DNA of 64,000 nucleotides from Caballeronia grimmiae (GTDB lineage Bacteria > Pseudomonadota > Gammaproteobacteria > Burkholderiales > Burkholderiaceae), in the NCBI RefSeq assembly GCF_000698555.1, contig NZ_JFHE01000001.1:434001-498000 (forward strand), given 5' to 3'. The notes beneath the pieces are model-generated. The model saw only the letters and a list, made by a program, of their open reading frames with translations. It did no database searches and was not told the DNA's origin. Positions 55,919 through 64,000 of this stretch are shown here, piece after piece (position 1 is the first letter of the stretch; each line of letters begins with the position of its first letter). The position numbers were made by a program, and so were the translations under genes.

Positions 55919-55929
55919 GCTCGTTCTCC

Positions 55930-56691
55930 TTAGCGCTTCGTTTCGCGAGCAGCGGGCTGCCGCTCAGTGGTGGGAATCTCGCCGGTTTCGACGAGGCTCT
56001 TGAAGCGCCGCAGCGCGTTGTCGGCGATCATATTCAGCGGCGTGGCGCCCAACAGTTGGACCAGGCCTTGGCCGAGGGCGCCGCCGGGCGGATCGAACCG
56101 AACATGCAGTGTCGCTATCGTGCCGCGGTCGTTCGAGGCGGCGTCGAAGCGGATGGAACCCTCGTTCGCAATGGCGGCGCCGGGCAGCGAGCGCCAGCCG
56201 ATGCTCCCGCCGGGTTCATCGACGATCTCCGATTCCCATTCGTAGAGGCGACCGAGGGGCGTCCTTATCTCCCAGCGCATGCGGTTGTCGCCAATCGGGC
56301 GCAACGTCGCGAAGCCTGACATGAGTTGCGGGAGCGTGCGAGGGTCGAGCCAGCGTTGACGGAGCGCGTCCGCCGGCTTGCCGACCGTGATGACACGCTT
56401 GGCCTCAGGCTCGGCGCGGGCAATCCCACTGTGCGCCTTGTCATTCGCGCTGCCGCGTTGGAGCGGGACACCGCGCCCCGCACTCAGCACGGCTGTCCCC
56501 GCGCAAGCCGTGAGCGCGAAAGCCAGGGCACCCTTTTTCCGGCCGACGAGTCCTGAGACAATCAAGGCTGCGCTCAGCGCCACCGGAATCCAACCCATGC
56601 TTTGCATGAATTCACCGGGCGAGACGTCCGACGGAACGTGGCCGCGCCCCGACGATCCGTGCGATCGGATACCAACGATGTTGCCTGCCAT
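55930..56691 (-). CDS. SRPBCC-domain protein with an N-terminal membrane region
   Basis: A 253-residue protein. Two hydrophobic stretches (WIPVALSAALIVSGLVG and ALAFALTACAGTAVLSAG, about 35-70) precede a START/SRPBCC-like domain: RVITVGKPADALRQRWLD, LPQLMSGFATLRPI, MRWEIRTPLGRLYEWESEIV and ATLHVRFDPPGGALGQGL. It resembles the cyclase/dehydrase or YihX-type membrane proteins in stress-related gene groups. Function unknown. The ATG at 56691 follows an AGGAG; upstream codons are not family-like. Confidence 0.8.
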   Translation of the reverse strand: MAGNIVGIRSHGSSGRGHVPSDVSPGEFMQSMGWIPVALSAALIVSGLVGRKKGALAFALTACAGTAVLSAGRGVPLQRGSANDKAHSGIARAEPEAKRVITVGKPADALRQRWLDPRTLPQLMSGFATLRPIGDNRMRWEIRTPLGRLYEWESEIVDEPGGSIGWRSLPGAAIANEGSIRFDAASNDRGTIATLHVRFDPPGGALGQGLVQLLGATPLNMIADNALRRFKSLVETGEIPTTERQPAARETKR

Positions 56692-56913
56692 GATGAATGC
56701 TCCTGGGAGTTCACTGCTCGCTACGCGGAAGGGCTCCGTGCAGCGAGATCGCTGACATGTAGCGCGACGTTCGTGCTCACGCCACGCGTGGCCATGAATC
56801 GCGGAACTGCGCCGTGGGCTGCATCGCCCAAGGTGTAGCGGGCCGGTTCGCGGTTTTATGGACCTCGACAAGTGCTTCGACTCCGCCGCCGCTACGATCG
56901 CGGCGTCGCTTCG

Positions 56914-58062
56914 CTAGCCTCCGGGATGCAGGACGACCTTGGTCCAGCCATGTTCGCGCACGTCGAAGTGTTGATAGGCGTCGGGCGCCTCGTCGAGCTT
57001 CAACTCATGGGAAACAATGAACGACGGCTTCGCGCGTCCGACTGAGATGAGGTCGCGCAACTGCCGGTTGTATGCCTTGACGTTGCATTGGCCCGTGGCG
57101 ATGTGCTGGCCTTTGAACCAGCACTTGCCCCAATCGAACGCGATCTTTCCCTGCTTCGCCAGTTCGTCTTGCGCGCCGGGGTCCTCGGGAACGAACACGC
57201 CAACTACGCCAATCCCGCCAGTGAATTTGACCGACGACACCAGATTGTTCATCGTCAGATTGGGATGCTCATGGCGTTGCGGAGCCGGATCGTGACACTG
57301 GTAGCCGACGCATTCGCAACCCACGTCCGCGCCGATTCCGTGCGTCAGGTCCATGACGCGCTGCACCGGGTCTTCCTTGGAATAATCGATTGCAATCGCG
57401 CCAATGGACTCCGCAAGCTTGAGCCGGTCGGGGTGGCAGTCGACAACCATGACGCTGCAGGCTCCTTTGATCATGGCCGAGTGGGCAGCCATGAGACCCA
57501 CTGGTCCGGAGCCGTAGATCACTACGGCGTCGCCGGGCCGCATGCCGGCGAGTTCGGTCGCGTGCCAGCCAGTCGGGAAGATGTCGGCGCACATCACGTA
57601 GTCGGTCTGCTTCTGCTCTGCGTCCGGCGGTAGCTTCAAGGCCATGAAGTCCGCCCAAGGAACCCGGAGAAATTCGGCTTGGCCGCCCGGCCACGGTCCC
57701 ATGTCCGCGAAGCCAAAAGCGCCGCCGGCGATTCCGGGCTGGTTGGCGTTCAGGCAAAACGCAGTGAGGCCGCGTTCGCAGTTTTTACAGTGACCACAGC
57801 TTATATTGAATGGTAGACACACCCAGTCCCCGGGCTTGAGTCGCTCCACCGCAGGTCCGACCTCCACAACGACGCCTAGATTCTCGTGACCGAAGATGCG
57901 ACCTTGCTCGAAGTCCGTTCGACCTTCGTACATGTGCAGGTCGGATCCGCAGATGTTGGTGCTGGTGATTTTGACGATGGCGTCGGTGGGGCGTTCGATC
58001 TTGGGATCAGGCACGTCTTCTACGGCGACCTGGCGCGGACCACGATACACAACCGCTTTCAT
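56914..58062 (-). CDS. Glutathione-independent formaldehyde dehydrogenase-like zinc enzyme
   Basis: A 382-residue MDR enzyme. STNICGSDLHMYEG (catalytic Cys38), IFGHENLGVVVEVG, SCGHCKNCERGLTAFC (structural zinc) and YGSGPVGLMAAHSAMI (NAD) are present, with MCADIFPTGWHATEL. This is the Pseudomonas putida FdhA pattern, which converts formaldehyde to formate without glutathione. It likely detoxifies formaldehyde or a related aldehyde. Ribosome-binding site AGGAGAGAT is clear. It is the first gene of the minus-strand stress group. Confidence 0.88.
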   Translation of the reverse strand: MKAVVYRGPRQVAVEDVPDPKIERPTDAIVKITSTNICGSDLHMYEGRTDFEQGRIFGHENLGVVVEVGPAVERLKPGDWVCLPFNISCGHCKNCERGLTAFCLNANQPGIAGGAFGFADMGPWPGGQAEFLRVPWADFMALKLPPDAEQKQTDYVMCADIFPTGWHATELAGMRPGDAVVIYGSGPVGLMAAHSAMIKGACSVMVVDCHPDRLKLAESIGAIAIDYSKEDPVQRVMDLTHGIGADVGCECVGYQCHDPAPQRHEHPNLTMNNLVSSVKFTGGIGVVGVFVPEDPGAQDELAKQGKIAFDWGKCWFKGQHIATGQCNVKAYNRQLRDLISVGRAKPSFIVSHELKLDEAPDAYQHFDVREHGWTKVVLHPGG

Positions 58063-58832
58063 ATATCTCTCCTGTGAAGGTAACTGAAAGCATGAGCCGA
58101 TCGGCGACTCACGACATCGACGAACCCGCAGGCGTACCTGTGGGAATCCTGGTCCTAGTGGCCACGCGTCTCCCGGTACGGAAGTCAGGTCCGTTTCCGC
58201 ATGGCATCGCTAACCTTGCGACCGCGCTCCCTATGAGCGGTTGCGACTTGGAAGTCCGTAGCTATCCTAAGGTGGTGCCCCATGCTGGGGCGCCAGACCA
58301 CGGCCGGTGACCGCCTAGTCCGCAGCTATTCATATGCCCGCCTGCGCAACGAGAGCGCAACTAAACGGCCAGGTGCCAGAGTCCGCTGCGCTCGATGCGG
58401 CGCAGAAGCTAGGAGGGCTAATGTCCGTTTCGCTTTGACCGTACACTGGGACCCACGGGAGAGGACGCCTTATTCGGCGTGCTGGACCGCATATCAGCGC
58501 TAACGGGAGACCAAGGCGCGCTTGCAAGAGCAATGTTCTTGCTAAGAACGGGTCTATGAGGGGTTCGATAAATATGCTTTTCGATTGCTCGTGAGGAGTT
58601 TGCCGAACGTCCGGAGTAGCGAAGCGACCGGCCATTAAGCGCATGGATGCGTGGTCGGCCGGTATGGGCCGGCTGTGGCCGGCACCACGGGGACGGAGCC
58701 GGCCATAATTGGCCGTTCGATTGCGGGACTGTGCGACTTTTTCACGGCCGCTGCGCTCACATAACCGGCCATCGAGGGATGTTGGCGGCCTTACGGCGCC
58801 GCCGGCTCCGCGCTCGTCGCCTTCGTCTGCCT
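58063..58832. other. 770-nt region without a gene, rich in GGCCGG repeats
   Basis: Several short open frames here do not resemble any family. From about 58628 to 58770 the sequence repeats GGCCGG/CCGGCC about seven times in irregular spacing (CCGGCCATTAAG, GGCCGGTATGGG, GGCCGGCTGTGG, GGCCGGCACC, GCCGGCCATAATTGGCC, CCGGCCATCGAG). A 6-bp hairpin GCCCCA/TGGGGC is at 58277-58291. Confidence 0.5.
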
Positions 58833-59732
58833 CTAGTGCCAGAAGATCGCAACCGCTATTCCGCCGAACAGCAGCCACTTCACGATGTAGTACACGATCA
58901 GGTTCCACGCCTTCAGACGCTTGCCGACGAGCCGGATCGAATACAGATATTTGAACGCGCGATTCAGGCCGCCGGTACGGTCACCAATCTCGTTGGGTGA
59001 GGTAGCCGCGCGCATCAGGAAGCCGCCTACCGCGTGGTTGAACGCCTGCGCCCATCGGTATTTCATCGGTCGCTCGATGTCGCAGAATAGGATGATGCGG
59101 TCCTTGTCCGTTTTGTTTTCGGCCCAGTGCAGATAGGTTTCGTCGAAAACGACTTCCTCGCCGTCGCGCCATGAATAGCGGCGGCCGTCGACGACGATCG
59201 CGCAGTTGTCGTCGTTCGGCGTCACGAGTCCCAGGTGATAGCGCAGCGATCCCGCGTATGGATCGCGGTGCAGTGTGAACACGCCGCCGGGTGGCAGCAT
59301 GGCGAACATCGCCGCCTTTACCGTCGGAACCTTTTGCAGGATGGAGACCGTATTCGGACACTGTGCCACGGCGGACGGATGAGGGCGGTCATACCATTTA
59401 AGGTAAAAGCGCCGCCAGCCGCGCCGGAAGAATGAGTTGAAGCCAATGTCGTTGTACGCGCCTGCCGCCTGAATCTTGCTACCTTCGTGAAGTGCGATGG
59501 CCTCGGCACGGATGACTTCCCAGTGTGCCTTGATCCGCGCGAGCTCGGGAAAGAGCGAAGGCTCGAGAAAGGGCGTCGACGGCACGCCCGAGAACAAATA
59601 GACGAAACCGTTCAGCGGCGACATGAAAGTCGAATGGTCGGAAAGCTGGCGGAAGAACCCGTGCCGGACCTTGCCGCGCCAGTGGGTGTGCGCAGCGCAA
59701 GCGATAAAAGCTAGCAACATCACCCAGCGCAT
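58833..59732 (-). CDS. LpxO-like aspartyl/asparaginyl beta-hydroxylase family protein
   Basis: A 299-residue membrane-anchored Fe(II)/2-oxoglutarate dioxygenase. The N-terminal helix RWVMLLAFIACAAHTHW is followed by GKVRHGFFRQLSDHSTFMSP, then LHRDPYAGSLRYHLGL (His and Asp metal ligands) and DETYLHWAENKTDKDRIIL (second His and Arg for 2-oxoglutarate). A second hydrophobic segment lies at the C-terminus. LpxO hydroxylates the secondary acyl chain of lipid A. Similar genes are common in Burkholderia. The ATG at 59732 has GAGGAG upstream; the earlier open frame is not conserved-looking. Confidence 0.88.
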   Translation of the reverse strand: MRWVMLLAFIACAAHTHWRGKVRHGFFRQLSDHSTFMSPLNGFVYLFSGVPSTPFLEPSLFPELARIKAHWEVIRAEAIALHEGSKIQAAGAYNDIGFNSFFRRGWRRFYLKWYDRPHPSAVAQCPNTVSILQKVPTVKAAMFAMLPPGGVFTLHRDPYAGSLRYHLGLVTPNDDNCAIVVDGRRYSWRDGEEVVFDETYLHWAENKTDKDRIILFCDIERPMKYRWAQAFNHAVGGFLMRAATSPNEIGDRTGGLNRAFKYLYSIRLVGKRLKAWNLIVYYIVKWLLFGGIAVAIFWH

Positions 59733-60072
59733 GATTTCTCCTCGCATCCAATTTCTGGCTTTGCGCTTCGCAGCATTCCAAATTATACGAATTGGTAACT
59801 GAGGCCCGCTGGGATGGTGACAGGGAATTTGCCTTGCGCGCACACCTCGGATCATCGTCGCGCTCGGTCGTCGGCGCAGATTCGGCAAATTCCGGTCAAT
59901 CACCGTTCCGGTACGAACGCCGTTCGAATGGCCGCTCCGCGCCGCGGAGGCGAATCTAACGTGCGAGGATCAGCGGCATCGAAGTCAAATCTGCGATGGC
60001 ATGCCATTCACTGAGAGCGATACGGGCATGCCACATCGCGTGTCCTATGACCCGTTGGTATAGCGCGGAAAT
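59733..60072. other. 340-nt gap without a gene
   Basis: Between the LpxO-like gene and the decayed response regulator. No domain-bearing frame is seen. A promoter for the LpxO-like gene (minus strand) is expected here. Confidence 0.35.
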
Positions 60073-60440
60073 TCACCCACCCTTCAATGGCGTCCTTGTG
60101 GGGAAGACCGCTCGAATTTCGGCGACCAGCTCCTCAAGAAACACAGGTTTTAAGAGGTACCGGTTGACCGCAGGATCATCCAACGATACGTGCGCCACGG
60201 TCCACGTGCCAGCTGGCGTGCGTCCAAGTTTTGGATCGAAATCAAGATTGCTGCACAACGTCAATCCATCCATACCCGGCTTCATGTAATCGGTTAGGGA
60301 CGAGATCGGGATGCGATCGCTTCGCCTGTTCCAGGCCGGCGATTCCGTTTGCTGCGGTCACGACTCAAACCGCTGACCTTTTCAGCAAAACCCGCCGCAC
60401 CTCGAGCATATCAACGGCATCGTCAACGATGGGGATGGGC
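60073..60440 (-). pseudogene. Decayed response-regulator receiver domain
   Basis: Reading the minus strand from about 60440, the residues run IPIVDDAVDMLEVRRVLLKR, then SAV and a TGA stop (60367-60365), continuing VVTAANGIAGLEQAKRSHPD. After LV a one-base shift near 60290-60305 moves to the frame TDYMKPGMDGLTLC, ending in KPVFLEELVAEIRAVF. These are the IVDD acidic pocket, GxxGLE, PDLV-TDYMxPGMDG (phosphorylated Asp) and KPxxxxEL of a CheY-type receiver. One stop and one frameshift are needed to join them, so the gene is broken. Intended partner may have been a sensor kinase such as that at 61094. Confidence 0.72.
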
Positions 60441-60757
60441 GGTCGGATTGAACGGGCAAGTGCAGCGTGGGACAAAACGGGTTGCCTCAGCTTCGACTGA
60501 ACGCAACTGTGAACGCACACGAGGGCACGCCACTGGAAAGCATTATGCAATTCTCGCTCCAGCTGCCGCACGATCGAATTTTCGTCGTATCTACAGTTCC
60601 GCCGCTTGCCCTTCCAAATCGGTTCGAATCGTTGCGATTAGCGAGCTTATAATCGTGTGCGTCGACAACCCTTCAGGCGGCGTTGTTGGCTGGCTGACCC
60701 ACTCACGATGTTGGCTTTCTGCTCGCCTCTCTTTCGCGCTAAACAAGGGGGAACGCA
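60441..60757. other. Spacer before the ribbon-helix-helix gene
   Basis: 317 nt without a gene. A perfect TATAAT at 60647-60652 lies about 105 nt before the ribbon-helix-helix start and could be its -10, but no good -35 precedes it. Confidence 0.35.
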
Positions 60758-60961
60758 ATGTCCGATGTGAACACACGCGTGATTACCGCGCACGTGCCGC
60801 TGCCTTTAGCTGAGCAGGTCGATGAGCTTGCCGCTCGGCTCGACCGCTCCCGTGGCTGGATTATCCGGCAAGCTCTGGCCGCGTGGATTGAGCAGGAAGA
60901 AGCGCGTAATCGAGCCGAGACCATTAAGCCGCGGCGCGCAGGCGGTCGCGAGAAGCGCTAG
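60758..60961 (+). CDS. Ribbon-helix-helix protein (CopG/antitoxin-like)
   Basis: A 67-residue DNA-binding protein: beta strand TRVITAHVPLPLAEQVDELA, then DRSRGWIIRQALAAWIEQEE as the two helices. The N-terminal strand would insert into the major groove as a dimer. It looks like an antitoxin (ParD/CopG type), but no toxin gene follows: the next gene is a chemotaxis-type kinase on the same strand, beginning 133 nt later. The C-terminus is basic (KPRRAGGREKR). It is probably an autonomous regulator or the remnant of a toxin-antitoxin pair. Confidence 0.75.
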   Translation: MSDVNTRVITAHVPLPLAEQVDELAARLDRSRGWIIRQALAAWIEQEEARNRAETIKPRRAGGREKR

Positions 60962-61093
60962 ACGCCTCTCCGACGCATGATGGTGTACCCGCGACGATCC
61001 CGCGGCGCTTGAATCCATGACTAGCGAATCAAGACGTTTTCGGCGTCGCTAGGTGGATTCCGGCGAACCGAATATTTGCATCCTGGAGACGAC

Positions 61094-64000
61094 GTGATCG
61101 ATCCTACATCAGCCGCTAGCGAGGCGACGTCGCCGGTCTTCCCTCTGGTAGGCGTCGGCGCGTCGGCGGGTGGCCTAGAGGCGATTTTCGAACTGATGGC
61201 GGAGATTCCTGCAGTCAGTGGGATGGCGTTTCTGGTTGTACAGCATTTGGATCCCTCCCGTCGCAGCCTGCTACCCGAAATCCTGCTTAAGAGAGTATCC
61301 ATGCCGGTGGTGCAGGCCGTCGACGGGATGGCTGTCGAAGCGGACCACCTGTACGTCATTCCTCCCAACACGAGCATGCTGGTTGATCAACGTCGGATCC
61401 GCTTACGGCCGCGTGACGGAACGCTCGGCCCGCCGATGCCGATCGACGACTTGCTGAGTTCGCTCGCGAGTGATCAAGGTTCGAGAGCCATCGGGGTGGT
61501 CCTTTCTGGCAGCGGATCCGACGGCGCGCTGGGTCTGAAGGCCATACAACAAGAGGGTGGCATTACGTTCGCTCAGGACGAGGCCTCAGCGCAATACAGC
61601 AGCATGCCCCATGCAGCGATCGCGATGGGCGGCGTCGACCGCGTTCTCTCACCGCGTGAAATCGCGAAAGAATTGATGAGTTTGGGAAGGCATCCCCATG
61701 TGCGGCCGCCACAGATTGCCGAGGTAGATCCACAGGGCGAGTCTTCCGAGACGAGTTTGCGCTCGATCTTTCGGCTCCTGCGGAATGCCTGCAATATCGA
61801 TTTCAGTCGTTACAAGCATGGCACCATTCAGCGCAGGCTGTCTCGTCGCATGGCCCTGCGACAGCTGATCTCCGTGGGCGAGTACGTCGCGGTGCTGGAG
61901 TCGGAGCCAGCGGAAGTCCTAGCGCTCGGACGCGATCTGCTGATCCAGGTGACCAGTTTTTTCCGTGATCCAGAGTCATTCGATGCGTTGAGTCAGACGG
62001 TCTTTCCCCGGCTCACAGCTGCGAACGATCCTAGAACGCCGCTCAGGATCTGGGTGCCTGGCTGTGCAACCGGCGAGGAAGTGTACTCGATCGCGATATG
62101 CCTGATCGAGTATCTCGGCGAACGACGCGACAGCCTCCCTGTGCAGATTTTTGGCACCGATATCAGCGCGGCGGCGCTGGAGACGGCCCGCGCGGGGCGG
62201 TATATCGAAAATATCGCGAGAGACGTGTCGCCGGAGCGTCTGGCGCGCTTCTTCGTGCGTGAAGGCGAGTATTACTGCGTCGACAAGTCGGTGCGCGAAC
62301 TCTGCACTTTCTCACGTCACGATGTATTGAATGATCCACCGTTCTCGCGGATGGACCTGGTGAGCTGCCGTAATCTGCTCATCTACCTGAGTGCGCCTGC
62401 GCAAAGAACGGTGATGCCGCTTTTTCACTACGCGCTGAAGCCGGACGGTCTCCTGATGCTCGGACCTTCAGAGACGGTGGGTGCTTTTTCCGAGCTTTTC
62501 GGCACGGTCGAAGACAGGCGTAGCAAACTGTTCAGCAAGAAGCCACGCCTCGGCGCGCCCGTGGCGCTTGGCCGGACATCCACGCGCGTCCCGACATCGC
62601 CCACGCGTACCGTCACCGTTGCAGAAAGCCCAGTCGAGGGCGGCGACGCGGCCTCGTTGCGCGCCGAGGTCGCTCGCATCACGCTCTCGCGGTACGCGCC
62701 TCCGTCCGTGTTATGCGACGACGACCTGAACATCATCGAATATCGTGGCGATACCTCCGCCTATCTGGTGAACCCCAACGGTCCTCCGATCAACGACTTG
62801 CAGCGTCTTGCACGGCCGGAAGTCTTCCTGGCCCTCAGCGAGGCGATCAGGCAGGTCCGTCAGGAAGGCGCGCCGGTGCGCAAGACCGGTGTGCGGACCG
62901 TCGGTATCGGCGGTCCTCAGACTATCAGTGTTGAGGTGCATCCGCTCCAGGCCGCTGACATCGATGGACGCTGGCTCCTCATCTTTTTCGAGAACACACG
63001 GCGATCGGACGAGTCCACCGCTCCGCGGCAGGATACGTTGAAAGCGTTGATGATTCAGACGTTGCGGCAGCGACTGGGCCGAAGAATTGCCGACAAAGAC
63101 GCGGATCCCAGAGACGACGAAATCGCACGGCTGAATGCCGAGCTGAACGCCATGCGCACGCAGATGCGAACCATGCTCGAAGAGCACGAAAGCGCCCGCG
63201 AGGAACTTAAATCGAGCGAAGAGGAGCTGCTCTCAAGTAACGAGGAGTTCCAAAGCACCAACGAAGAACTGGAGACTGCCAAGGAAGAGCTCCAGTCGCT
63301 GAACGAGGAGTTGCTGACCACCAACGACGAATTGCGCTACCGCAACCGGGAACTTAGGATGCTCCACGAAGAGGTGGCACGTGCCCGCGACTATGCGGAC
63401 GCGATCATCGAGACGATGGCCGAGCCGCTCCTCGTATTGCAACCGGACCTGCGTGTGACGCGAGCTAACCGCGCGTTCTATCAGACCTTTCGAACCACTC
63501 CGGATGCTACGATCGGCACACTGCTCTATGCGTTAGGAAACGGGCAGTGGAACATTCCGAGCCTGCGCGAATTGCTCGAGAAGATCTTGCCGCAACAGAC
63601 ACTCGTTCGCGATTTCGAGATCTCACATGCCTTCCCTCGCATTGGACAACGTACGATGCGACTGAACGCTGCGCGTGTGGTGGGACCTGTGAATGAACTC
63701 ATCCTGCTGACGATCGAAGACATCACTCAACATCAACTCGCCGTCGAGCGTCTACAGGCGGCTGATCGCCATAAGGATGAATTCCTGGCGATGCTCGGGC
63801 ACGAACTGCGCAATCCGCTGGCCGCGATCGGTAATGGGTTGGCGATCTGGGGTCGTGCGGATGTCGCGAAGGAAACACAGCAGTTGGCGCGAGCGGCCGC
63901 GACGCGCCAATTGAATCACGAGATTGGGCTGGTCAATGACCTGCTAGACGTATCTCGCGTGACGCGCGGCATCATCAAGCTCAACATCGAGCCGGTCGAC
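61094..64000 (+). CDS. CheB-CheR-PAS-histidine kinase fusion protein (5' part; runs past window end)
   Basis: 969 codons are visible without a stop. A GTG start at 61094 follows CTGGAGACGAC. Residues 15-200 are a CheB methylesterase with Ser24 (GASAGG), His51 (VVQHLD) and Asp143 (SGSGSDGAL). Residues about 225-485 are a CheR methyltransferase (RYKHGTIQRRLSRR, WVPGCATGEEVYSIA at about 323, FSRHDVLNDPPFSRMDLVSC). A coiled coil follows (about 674-760, Glu-rich), then a PAS domain, then a HisKA dimerisation region with His903 in MLGHELRNPLAAI. Such proteins combine methylation-like sensing with phosphotransfer; signal unknown. The C-terminal ATPase and any receiver domain lie beyond the window. 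Confidence 0.9.
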   Translation, partial: MIDPTSAASEATSPVFPLVGVGASAGGLEAIFELMAEIPAVSGMAFLVVQHLDPSRRSLLPEILLKRVSMPVVQAVDGMAVEADHLYVIPPNTSMLVDQRRIRLRPRDGTLGPPMPIDDLLSSLASDQGSRAIGVVLSGSGSDGALGLKAIQQEGGITFAQDEASAQYSSMPHAAIAMGGVDRVLSPREIAKELMSLGRHPHVRPPQIAEVDPQGESSETSLRSIFRLLRNACNIDFSRYKHGTIQRRLSRRMALRQLISVGEYVAVLESEPAEVLALGRDLLIQVTSFFRDPESFDALSQTVFPRLTAANDPRTPLRIWVPGCATGEEVYSIAICLIEYLGERRDSLPVQIFGTDISAAALETARAGRYIENIARDVSPERLARFFVREGEYYCVDKSVRELCTFSRHDVLNDPPFSRMDLVSCRNLLIYLSAPAQRTVMPLFHYALKPDGLLMLGPSETVGAFSELFGTVEDRRSKLFSKKPRLGAPVALGRTSTRVPTSPTRTVTVAESPVEGGDAASLRAEVARITLSRYAPPSVLCDDDLNIIEYRGDTSAYLVNPNGPPINDLQRLARPEVFLALSEAIRQVRQEGAPVRKTGVRTVGIGGPQTISVEVHPLQAADIDGRWLLIFFENTRRSDESTAPRQDTLKALMIQTLRQRLGRRIADKDADPRDDEIARLNAELNAMRTQMRTMLEEHESAREELKSSEEELLSSNEEFQSTNEELETAKEELQSLNEELLTTNDELRYRNRELRMLHEEVARARDYADAIIETMAEPLLVLQPDLRVTRANRAFYQTFRTTPDATIGTLLYALGNGQWNIPSLRELLEKILPQQTLVRDFEISHAFPRIGQRTMRLNAARVVGPVNELILLTIEDITQHQLAVERLQAADRHKDEFLAMLGHELRNPLAAIGNGLAIWGRADVAKETQQLARAAATRQLNHEIGLVNDLLDVSRVTRGIIKLNIEPVD

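Noticed and set aside
58330..58908. 192-codon minus-strand frame overlapping the LpxO-like gene end
   Set aside because: Translation has no domain and includes the GGCCGG repeat region.

Overview
The window is GC-rich DNA from a member of the Burkholderiaceae, most likely Paraburkholderia or Caballeronia. This rests on the gene order: an O-antigen locus bounded by rfbBACD next to apaH at one end and a WbpM-type dehydratase with a WecA-type transferase at the other, then a pyrR-pyrB-pseudo-dihydroorotase block, and a CIRCE-controlled groESL. No rRNA, tRNA or CRISPR was seen.

Region 1 (1-9.3 kb) is an exopolysaccharide sugar-nucleotide region. It holds the start of manC, a secreted clan-A glycoside hydrolase, gmm, galU and a PAP2 phosphatase. 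Two very similar GlxA/AraC-type regulators bracket it, and a LysR regulator follows. Region 2 (9.3-37.5 kb) is an ABC-transporter-dependent O-antigen cluster, almost entirely on the minus strand. It starts at rfbB-rfbA-rfbC-rfbD and wzm-wzt, passes through large WbsX and RgpF-type proteins, a WbdD-like methyltransferase/kinase/coiled-coil protein and two family 2 transferases, then an ATP-grasp/HAD pair with a 3,4-ketoisomerase and an aminotransferase for a 3-amino-3,6-dideoxyhexose. It continues with one oppositely oriented acyltransferase, a gtrA/gtrB-type module with a methyltransferase and a polytopic membrane protein, and ends in a transferase, an epimerase, a WecA-like initiator and a WbpM-like dehydratase. 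Together these genes would make dTDP-sugars, start a chain on undecaprenyl phosphate, extend it, cap it, export it by Wzm/Wzt and decorate it afterwards.

Region 3 (37.8-51.4 kb) is housekeeping: apaH, a PlsC acyltransferase, a catalytically dead dihydroorotase, pyrB, pyrR, ruvX, an AlgH/YqgE protein, photolyase, an unrecognised alpha-helical protein, rubredoxin, a ThiD-like kinase, a DUF72 protein, a small secreted protein and groEL/groES.

Region 4 (51.4-64 kb) looks accessory. It has long stretches without genes, an IS110-family transposase, a zinc-dehydrogenase/SRPBCC/PfpI stress group, an LpxO-like hydroxylase, a decayed response-regulator gene, a lone ribbon-helix-helix protein and a large CheB-CheR-PAS-histidine kinase running off the window end.

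The most interesting part is the variable centre of region 2 (about 19.4-33.2 kb). It combines a WbdD-like chain-capping candidate beside a Wzt that has a C-terminal sugar-binding domain with an ATP-grasp/HAD pair tied to amino-sugar genes.
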